A stretch of DNA of 5,021 nt, taken from Acidobacteriaceae bacterium (lineage in GTDB: Bacteria > Acidobacteriota > Terriglobia > Terriglobales > Acidobacteriaceae). Numbering within the stretch: the first letter of the stretch is position 1; every line of letters starts with the position of its first letter. The notes under the pieces were generated by a model. It searched no databases. It saw only the letters and a list, made by a program, of their open reading frames with translations, and had not been told where the DNA came from. Positions 1 to 5,021 of this stretch are shown here, piece by piece. Both the position numbers and the translations under genes were made by a program. The stretch spans positions 1 to 5,021 of the forward strand of contig JASHYS010000226.1 in NCBI GenBank assembly GCA_030042915.1. Direction: 5' to 3'.

Positions 1-273
1 GGCGAGCTCATCGATATCAACGTGAAATCGGTGCAGGATCTAAAAATTGGCGGGGGGCTGATTGCCAATCTGCACAAGGGCGCCTGGCTGCACATCCACA
101 ATGAGCCTCAACCCGACGGCGTTTGGCTCACCGACCTCGCCGAGGGCTCCGGCGACGCGCGCGCGGCCCTGTTCTTCCATCCCTATATACGCTTTAACGA
201 AACCAGTAACGGCTGCCATCTTTATTCCGCTACGGCAACGCAGGTTGGACCGGTGCAGGTGAAAAAACCGTAG
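1..273 (+). CDS. C-terminal end of an uncharacterised protein, possibly an acidobacterial secreted (LolA-like) family
   Basis: The frame is open from the window edge to TAG at 271-273, giving 90 residues; the true start lies outside. A GTG at 22 is in frame but has no convincing ribosome binding site, and the frame continues upstream of it, so I treat the gene as 5'-truncated. Visible features are a Gly-rich turn (KIGGGLIANLHKGAWLHI), a GVWLTDLAEG segment, then ALFFHPYIRFNET and a Lys-rich end (VQVKKP). The alternating hydrophobic/polar pattern suggests beta strands. The order 'G-G-L-hydrophobic-x-L-x-KG ... W-x-hydrophobic ... A-LFF' resembles, from memory, the C-terminal part of uncharacterised exported proteins common in Acidobacteriota with a LolA-like outer-membrane fold. 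This is recall, not a search. The gene is convergent with the pump gene, so it is not part of the efflux operon. The coding call is fairly safe; the family call is tentative. Confidence 0.6.
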   Translation, partial: GELIDINVKSVQDLKIGGGLIANLHKGAWLHIHNEPQPDGVWLTDLAEGSGDARAALFFHPYIRFNETSNGCHLYSATATQVGPVQVKKP

Positions 274-291
274 GCTAACCTTGGCGTCGCT
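274..291. other. Short convergent intergenic gap without visible terminator
   Basis: Eighteen base pairs separate the stop of the plus-strand gene (TAG, 271-273) from the stop of the minus-strand pump gene (TGA, read from 294 to 292). There is no GC-rich stem followed by a T-run in either direction. The best nearby pairing, a 4-bp CGGT/ACCG around 251-270, is too weak to call. Transcripts from the two sides probably overlap at their 3' ends, or rely on Rho or on terminators inside the opposing gene. Confidence 0.5.
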
Positions 292-3200
292 TCAAGCTTC
301 GACATGCACAGCATCGCCACGCCTGAGAATGCGGCTCAGGATCACGTAGAGCACAGGAATAAACACGAGATTGAGCACGGTGGAGAGCAGCATGCCGCCG
401 ACGATGGTGGTGCCTACGCTGCGGCGGCCCAGCGCGCCGGCGCCGCTGGCGAAAACCAGCGGCAGCACGCCGAGAATGAACGCAAACGAGGTCATCAGGA
501 TGGGGCGCAGCCGAAGCTCCGCGGCCTCGATGGCAGCCTCAGTAATGGAGCGTCCTTTGCGCCGCAACTGTTCGGCAAATTCGACAATCAAAATGGAGTT
601 CTTGGCCGACAGGCCGATCAGCATCACCAGGCCGATCTGGCAATACACATCGTTGGCATAACCGCGCAGCGAAACCAGTCCCAGCGCGCCCAGCATGGCC
701 ATGGGCACCGCCAGCAAAATGATGAACGGCAGCGCAAAGCTCTCGTATTGCGCCGACAGCGTGAGATACACAACCAGAATGCCCAGCGCGAAGATCATCA
801 GTGCCTTGCCCGTCGATTCCAGTTCATCGAGCGTCAGGCCCGTCCACTCATACGACATCCCGTGCATCATGTTGTCGGTGGCCAGCTTCTCCATGCTCAC
901 AATGCCCTGGCCTGAGCTGTATCCCTGCGCCGGTGAGCCATCGATCTCGACAGCGCGGAAGAGATTGTAGTGCGTAATTACCGGTGGCCCCGCGCTCTCA
1001 GTCACGTTGACAAGATTGTCGAGCGGGACCATCACACCGGAATCGGAGCGCACGTAGTAGCTGTGGAGATCGCCTGCATTCATGCGGAAAGGCCGATCGG
1101 CCTGTACGTAGACGCGATAGGTGCGGTTGTTGTAATCGAAGTCGTTGATGTATTCGGAGCCCATGAACACGTTGAGCGTGGTGGCGATTTGCATGATGGA
1201 AACGCCCATCGCCTTGGCCTTTTCGCGGTCGATGGTGACCAGCTCCTGCGGATCGTTGGCAGAAAAAGTTGTAATCAGGTCAGTGAGGTCTTTGTGCGTA
1301 GCGCTGGTATTCACAATCTGGTGCGCGACGCGGTCCAGGTCGCTGAGCGTATTGCCGCCCCGATCCTGCAGCATGAACTGGAATCCGCCGTAGCTTCCCA
1401 CGCCCTCCACGGCGGGCGGCTGGAATGCTGCCACCAGTCCGCCGTTGGGCATGAACATCAGGCTCATGAGCGGCTGCGAAATTGAACGGATCACATCGGC
1501 GGTGGTGCGGCCTTTGCGGCGGCCGGGTTCCGTGGTGTCGGTGCTGACGAACATCAGCCCGGAATTCGAAGCGGCGCCGGCAAAGCTGAATCCCATCACC
1601 GCGAACATTCCATTTACATCTGGATCGTGGGCAATGATAGCCGCTCCGCGATCGCTGAGAGCTGTCGTGTAGCTCAGCGAGGAGCCCGGAGGCGCCTGCA
1701 CGATCACCATGAAATAACCTTCGTCTTCCGGCGGAATAAAGCCGGTGGGAACATGGCGGTACATCCAAACCGTAGCGGCCAGCCCTGCAACGAACACCAG
1801 CGCGAGCAGGTAACGCAACTGCAGCGCCACGTGAACCACGCGCGCATAGGTGCGCGCTATCCAGGCGACCAGGGCGTCGGCGCCGCGAATGAACGCGGCA
1901 AAGGCGCGCGAGATGACCCCGATGTGAAGAAAATCCAGCTGGCGCTGGCGGGCTTCTTCGCCGCGCAGAAACAGGGCCGAAAGCGCCGGCGACAGCGTGA
2001 GCGCGTTGAACGCCGAGATGGAGATGGAGAACGCGATGGTGAGCGAGAACTGGCGGTAGAGAATGCCGATGGTGCCGGGGAAGAACGACACCGGCACGAA
2101 CACCGCTACCAGCACCAGCGAAGTGGCGATGACCGCGCTGGTCACCTCGCCCATGGCGCGCGAAGTGGCTTCACGCGCGTCGGAGTGCTCCGCGTGAATG
2201 TGACGCTGCACGTTCTCGATCACCACAATGGCGTCGTCGACCACCAGCCCGGTGGCCAGCGTGATGCCGAACAGCGTGAGCGTGTTCACCGAGAAACCGA
2301 AGATCTTGATAAACGCGAATGTCCCGATCAGCGATACGGGAATCGTCACCGCGGGAATGATGGTGGCGCGCCAGTCGAGCAGGAACAGAAAAATAACCGC
2401 AATGACAATGACGATGGCCTCGGTCAGCGTGACCAGCACTTCGTGGATCGACTGCTCGACCGCGGTGGTGTCATCGAAAGCGATCGCATACTCCAGGCCA
2501 GGCGGAAAGTTTTTCTTCAGCTGATCCAACAAAGCGATCGCCCTGTGATCTACATCGATGGAGTTGGCATTCGGCAGCAGCTCCACGCCAAGGCCCATGG
2601 CTTCATTGCCCAGGTACTCGATGGTCGCGCTGTAGTCTTCGGCCCCTACCTCCGCGTGCCCCACGTCTTTCAGCAGCACTAATCCGTTGGCAGAATTCTT
2701 GACGATAAGGTTGTCGAACTCCTCCGCGCTGGAGAGGCGGCCGACCACGCGCACGGGAATCTGGTAGGCCTGTCTGGCATCGGAAGGCGGCTGGCCAAGC
2801 TGGCCTGCGGGCACTTCGACATTCTGCTCCTGGAGAGCGCTCACCACGTCGCCTGCAGTCAGGTCGCGCGCTGCCAGGCGCACCGGGTCGAGCCACACGC
2901 GCATGGCGTACTTACGCTCGCCGAAGATCATCACGTCGCCCACGCCCGGCACGCGTTTGAGCGCGTCTTTCACATAAATATCCAGGTAGTTCGAGATGAA
3001 TTCGTTCGAGTAGCGCCGATCGCGCGTGAAAAAGCCCGCGGCGAAAACAAAGTTGGTGTTAACTTTCAGAACATTGATGCCGGTGGAAACCACTTCGCCC
3101 GGCAGCCGGCCTTGCACGCCGCCCACACGGTTCTGCACGTCCACGGCTGCGATGTCGAGGTCGTATCCGGTGTTGAAGGTAACCACAATCTGGCTCAACC

Positions 3201-3456
3201 CGCTGTTGGTGCTCGACGAGGTGATATAGCGCATTCCCGTCACGCCGTTGATGGCTTCTTCAAGAGGAATGGTGACTGCCTTCTCCACTGTCTGCGCGTC
3301 GGCGCCGGTGAAGTAGCAGACCACCTGCACCTGCGGCGGCGCCAGAGTGGGATACATGGCTACGGGAAGACTGGGAATGCACACCGCGCCTGCCAGAATG
3401 ATGAAGAGGGCGCAAACTGTGGCGAAAACCGGCCGGTGGATAAAAAAGTTAACCAA
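292..3456 (-). CDS. RND multidrug efflux permease, HAE-1/AcrB type
   Basis: Inner-membrane proton/drug antiporter, expected to act as a trimer with the adjacent adaptor and a TolC-like channel. Its 1054 residues are close to E. coli AcrB (1049). The N-terminus (FFIHRPVFA) is the family signature. Membrane segments are TM1 at about 10-30, TM2-6 at about 338-495, TM7 at about 545-562 and TM8-12 at about 885-1042, with two large periplasmic loops between them. The proton-relay residues are D407 and D408 (GLVVDDAIVVIENV), K952 (GLSAKNSILIVEF), R982 and T989 (LRLRPILMTS), matching AcrB D407, D408, K940, R971 and T978. The hydrophobic-trap phenylalanines are all present: F136, F178, F618, F623, F625 and F636, matching AcrB F136, F178, F610, F615, F617 and F628. 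This argues for a broad drug-type pump rather than a metal (HME) or lipid exporter. The start is TTG: an in-frame TAG (the adaptor stop) lies six codons upstream and there is no other start codon between. No frameshift or missing motif is seen. The actual substrate cannot be read from sequence. Confidence 0.97.
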   Translation of the reverse strand: MVNFFIHRPVFATVCALFIILAGAVCIPSLPVAMYPTLAPPQVQVVCYFTGADAQTVEKAVTIPLEEAINGVTGMRYITSSSTNSGLSQIVVTFNTGYDLDIAAVDVQNRVGGVQGRLPGEVVSTGINVLKVNTNFVFAAGFFTRDRRYSNEFISNYLDIYVKDALKRVPGVGDVMIFGERKYAMRVWLDPVRLAARDLTAGDVVSALQEQNVEVPAGQLGQPPSDARQAYQIPVRVVGRLSSAEEFDNLIVKNSANGLVLLKDVGHAEVGAEDYSATIEYLGNEAMGLGVELLPNANSIDVDHRAIALLDQLKKNFPPGLEYAIAFDDTTAVEQSIHEVLVTLTEAIVIVIAVIFLFLLDWRATIIPAVTIPVSLIGTFAFIKIFGFSVNTLTLFGITLATGLVVDDAIVVIENVQRHIHAEHSDAREATSRAMGEVTSAVIATSLVLVAVFVPVSFFPGTIGILYRQFSLTIAFSISISAFNALTLSPALSALFLRGEEARQRQLDFLHIGVISRAFAAFIRGADALVAWIARTYARVVHVALQLRYLLALVFVAGLAATVWMYRHVPTGFIPPEDEGYFMVIVQAPPGSSLSYTTALSDRGAAIIAHDPDVNGMFAVMGFSFAGAASNSGLMFVSTDTTEPGRRKGRTTADVIRSISQPLMSLMFMPNGGLVAAFQPPAVEGVGSYGGFQFMLQDRGGNTLSDLDRVAHQIVNTSATHKDLTDLITTFSANDPQELVTIDREKAKAMGVSIMQIATTLNVFMGSEYINDFDYNNRTYRVYVQADRPFRMNAGDLHSYYVRSDSGVMVPLDNLVNVTESAGPPVITHYNLFRAVEIDGSPAQGYSSGQGIVSMEKLATDNMMHGMSYEWTGLTLDELESTGKALMIFALGILVVYLTLSAQYESFALPFIILLAVPMAMLGALGLVSLRGYANDVYCQIGLVMLIGLSAKNSILIVEFAEQLRRKGRSITEAAIEAAELRLRPILMTSFAFILGVLPLVFASGAGALGRRSVGTTIVGGMLLSTVLNLVFIPVLYVILSRILRRGDAVHVEA

Positions 3457-3460
3457 GTTG

Positions 3461-3468
3461 CTCTCTCT
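3461..3468 (-). promoter_or_regulatory. Ribosome binding site of the RND permease gene
   Basis: On the minus strand the spacer between the genes reads AAAAGAGAGAGCAAC followed by the TTG start. The purine run AGAGAGAG, ending 4 nt before TTG, is the only Shine-Dalgarno-like element and supports the TTG. A moderate site plus a TTG codon suggests modest pump translation, or dependence on ribosomes finishing the adaptor 15 nt upstream. Confidence 0.6.
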
Positions 3469-3471
3469 TTT

Positions 3472-4755
3472 CTATGGGACCTTGGCTAGTTGAGCCTGCC
3501 CGCTGCTGTGCGCCCTGCGATGCCTTTTGTGTGAGCGATGCGCAGCCGCCGCGCGCGGCGACGCGGAACGATTCGTCTGTGCTCCATGGTTCCTGCTTTG
3601 CGGCCCGCCGGCCTTTCCGGGCGGGGCGGGCGCCTGCGGCGGCCCTCCCATGGGCATCACCGGCATGCTGTCGACGAGGAACTGCGTGCCCGTCACGATC
3701 ACGCTGTCGCCCACGTGGAGTCCTGAGACAATGGAATAGTTGTTGCCCACGGTGTCGCCCAGCACCACGCCGGTGCGGTGCGCCAGCGCCATGCCGTTCT
3801 GCTTCTGCACAATAAAGACAAAGCTTTGCTCGCCCTGCCGCGATACGGCCAGCACAGGAACCACGGCCATGGGCTTGGTGCTCCACACCACGTCGGCCTT
3901 CACCAGTTGCGCGTTGCGCAGCTGCTCGCGGCTCTCCTGCACCGGCGCCTTCACCAGAATTCCCTGCAGCGTGCTGTCTACCTCGGGCGAAACGAAATCG
4001 ATTTTCGTTTTCTCCAGCAGCTTGCCGTCGTTGTCCTTCAGATCGACGCCGAGCCCCATGTGCACTTCCGCGGCCCGCTCGGTGGGAATGTAGATGTATG
4101 CCTCGAGGTGATTGTTTTCGTCCACCGTGGTCAGCACCGTGGCCGGCGAAAGCGACGGCGACACATAATCGCCCACGTGCACCGGAATGTCGCCCACCAC
4201 GCCGTCGAAAGGAGCGCGGATGGTGTAGTAGGCCAGCAACTGCTCCTGGGTCTTGCGCAATTCGACTGCCGACTCGTAATCGGCCTGGGAGTTCTGGTAC
4301 GCCTGTTGCGCCTGCTCAAAGGCATCGCGGCTGGTGACGCCCGCTTCAAACAGCTTGCGCTGCCGCTCGATTTCCACCGTGTTGTAGTCGAAGAGAGCCT
4401 TCTTCTGGCGTTCGGTTGCGCGTTGCGAGTCGACCGCGGCCTGCTGTTGCCGCGGATCGATGGCCATCAGCACCTGGCCGGAATTTACATGGTCCCCCGA
4501 ACGCACGCGAATCATGGTTAGCAATCCGCTCACCTGGGGCATCAAGGCGGTCGAACGGCGCGACTTGATGGTGGCCACGTATTCGCTGCTCTGCGGCACC
4601 GGCGTCAGCGCCACGGTCATGGTTTGCACCGGCAGAGCCTGCATGGCGGGTTCGCCGCCCGGCGCGGCAGCTTTTTTCTGGCATCCGGTGGCTGACAACG
4701 CCGCCACCATCAAACAAAAGACCAGATCATTGCGTTTGAAATTACCGAACTTCAC
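3472..4755 (-). CDS. RND efflux periplasmic adaptor (membrane fusion) lipoprotein
   Basis: Adaptor bridging the RND permease encoded just downstream to a TolC-like outer-membrane channel; 427 residues from the chosen start (AcrA has 397). The GTG at 4755-4753 is chosen because AGAGG lies 9 nt before it. The ATG at 4764, three codons earlier, abuts that element with no spacer. Signal peptide is residues 1-24 with an imperfect lipobox ATG|C, lipidated Cys25. The first half of the lipoyl domain is at about 70-102 (PQVSGLLTMIRVRSGDHV) and the helical hairpin at about 103-176. The hairpin tip carries R131, L135 and S142 (RQRKLFEAGVTS), the spacing of the RLS motif by which AcrA-type adaptors dock to TolC. 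The second lipoyl half is at about 177-212 (YTIRAPFDGVVGDIPVHVGD), the beta-barrel at about 215-297 and the membrane-proximal domain at about 297-367. The last ~45 residues are an Arg/His-rich tail without acidic residues, unlike the rest, possibly a frameshift. The stop is 15 nt before the pump start, so the two genes are co-transcribed. Confidence 0.95.
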   Translation of the reverse strand: MKFGNFKRNDLVFCLMVAALSATGCQKKAAAPGGEPAMQALPVQTMTVALTPVPQSSEYVATIKSRRSTALMPQVSGLLTMIRVRSGDHVNSGQVLMAIDPRQQQAAVDSQRATERQKKALFDYNTVEIERQRKLFEAGVTSRDAFEQAQQAYQNSQADYESAVELRKTQEQLLAYYTIRAPFDGVVGDIPVHVGDYVSPSLSPATVLTTVDENNHLEAYIYIPTERAAEVHMGLGVDLKDNDGKLLEKTKIDFVSPEVDSTLQGILVKAPVQESREQLRNAQLVKADVVWSTKPMAVVPVLAVSRQGEQSFVFIVQKQNGMALAHRTGVVLGDTVGNNYSIVSGLHVGDSVIVTGTQFLVDSMPVMPMGGPPQAPAPPGKAGGPQSRNHGAQTNRSASPRAAAAHRSHKRHRRAHSSGQAQLAKVP

Positions 4756-4764
4756 ACGTTCCAT

Positions 4765-4769
4765 CCTCT
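4765..4769 (-). promoter_or_regulatory. Ribosome binding site deciding the adaptor start
   Basis: The minus strand reads TAGAGGATGGAACGTGTGAAG. AGAGG matches the anti-Shine-Dalgarno sequence and sits directly against the ATG (0 nt) but 9 nt from the GTG at 4755. Spacing therefore favours the GTG, giving a protein beginning MKFGNFKRNDLVF, a typical positively charged signal-peptide n-region. Confidence 0.55.
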
Positions 4770-4772
4770 ACG

Positions 4773-4881
4773 GCATTTTCAGAGAAACTGTGGCCCTTCG
4801 AGCGCTGTACAAGGTCGCCGCTCCCTGTTGGTCACGTCGACTCGGCTTTTTGGCTCCGGCCGTCACCATCTCTGAAAATGC
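4773..4881. repeat. Perfect 13-bp inverted repeat flanking an 83-nt spacer upstream of the adaptor gene
   Basis: On the plus strand GCATTTTCAGAGA at 4773-4785 is the exact reverse complement of TCTCTGAAAATGC at 4869-4881. By a simple count, a perfect 13-bp pair is expected by chance about 0.0005 times in 257 bases. The proximal arm ends 3 nt from the adaptor's AGAGG. In the mRNA the arms could form a long-range stem placing the ribosome binding site at its base. As DNA they could be two operator copies in opposite orientation, for example for a repressor that loops DNA. The sequence alone does not decide between these, and no regulator gene is visible in the window. Confidence 0.6.
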
Positions 4882-5021
4882 GACAGCCGCGGCGCTGCGG
4901 GCATTCGTGACCTTCGGCACATATCGACACGTGCGCCCTGCCACGCCGTAGCTCTCATCGAGGATAGCGCCAACCGCACCCGTCTTTGTAAACGTTCTTG
5001 GTTCCCCTGGCCTTTTAAGCC

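Larger units (their letters stand above)
4756..5021 (-). other. 5' region of the efflux operon, with an unrecognised open frame reaching the window edge
   Basis: No recognisable gene. On the minus strand one frame is open from the window edge (5021) to TAG at 4770-4768, 83 codons, ending inside the adaptor's ribosome binding site. In-frame starts are GTG at 4944 (58 residues), GTG at 4920 (50 residues) and ATG at 4869 (33 residues, reading MVTAGAKKPSRRDQQ at its start). The translation (for example GAVGAILDESYGVAGRTCRY) matches no family I know. Codon use is mixed, with several AGA, AGG, CGA and GGA codons. It could be the 3' end of an upstream gene translationally linked to the adaptor, a leader peptide, or chance. 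A second minus frame is also open from the edge to a TGA at 4865-4863, which weakens the coding case. No sigma-70 promoter with proper spacing is seen. Confidence 0.3.

Noticed and set aside
304..1485. Plus-strand open frames at 304-915 and 970-1485, antisense to the 3' half of the pump gene
   Set aside because: They are His/Gln/Arg-rich translations with no domains or ribosome binding sites, and are shadows of the permease.
1627..2682. A 351-codon plus-strand open frame antisense to the pump gene
   Set aside because: Its translation is Arg/Gln/Glu-rich and low in complexity, matches no family, and lies wholly inside the well-supported permease gene. It reflects the GC-rich codon use of the opposite strand.
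3778..4521. A 247-codon plus-strand open frame antisense to the adaptor
   Set aside because: It is rich in His, Arg and Leu with no recognisable domain, and the minus-strand adaptor explains the sequence fully.
4830..4912. 7-bp inverted repeat GGTCACG (4830-4836) / CGTGACC (4906-4912)
   Set aside because: One or two such 7-bp pairs are expected by chance in a stretch this long, and the match does not extend.
4961..4992. Possible sigma-70 promoter on the minus strand (TTTACA at 4992-4987, TATCCT at 4966-4961)
   Set aside because: The 20-bp spacer is too long and the -10 match is poor, so it is not supportable as a promoter.
5009..5021. Imperfect palindrome GGCCTTTTAAGCC at the window edge
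   Set aside because: The arms are short with mismatches and are cut by the window end, so nothing can be concluded.
1..5021. CRISPR arrays, insertion sequences, tRNA or rRNA genes
   Set aside because: No regularly spaced repeats, transposase motifs, terminal inverted repeats with target duplication, or RNA gene signatures were seen.

Overview
The window carries most of a two-gene tripartite efflux operon on the minus strand: a periplasmic adaptor (membrane fusion) lipoprotein followed by an AcrB-type RND pump of the HAE-1 (hydrophobe/amphiphile) group. It also holds the 3' end of an unrelated plus-strand gene that converges on the pump gene. The DNA is moderately GC-rich (roughly 60% by eye). 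The diderm envelope machinery (RND pump, lipoprotein adaptor with a TolC-docking motif) points to a Gram-negative bacterium. The pump and adaptor sequence style, and the resemblance of the partial plus-strand protein to secreted proteins I recall from Acidobacteriota, suggest a soil acidobacterium. That assignment is inference and needs a database search.

Layout in + coordinates: 1-273 is the C-terminal end of a plus-strand protein cut by the window edge. An 18-bp gap (274-291) with no visible terminator separates it from the pump gene. 292-3456 (minus) is the complete 1054-residue RND permease, starting at TTG. After 15 bp carrying its ribosome binding site comes 3472-4755 (minus), the complete adaptor. 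I place its start at a GTG, three codons inside the longest ATG-started frame. 4756-5021 is the 5' region of the operon. It contains the adaptor's ribosome binding site, a perfect 13-bp inverted repeat with an 83-nt loop, and an open but unrecognised minus-strand frame that ends at the ribosome binding site. I see no convincing sigma-70 promoter there.

The two minus-strand genes should work together. The permease takes hydrophobic or amphiphilic compounds from the periplasm and inner-membrane outer leaflet using the proton gradient, and the adaptor links it to a TolC-like outer-membrane channel. That channel is not encoded here: downstream of the pump lies an oppositely oriented gene, so it must lie upstream of the adaptor or elsewhere in the genome. 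All residues I checked for proton relay, hydrophobic trap and channel docking are present, so the pump looks functional.

I found no evidence of a novel system. The points most worth checking are the inverted repeat next to the adaptor start, the odd basic tail of the adaptor (real or frameshift), and the non-ATG starts of both operon genes.
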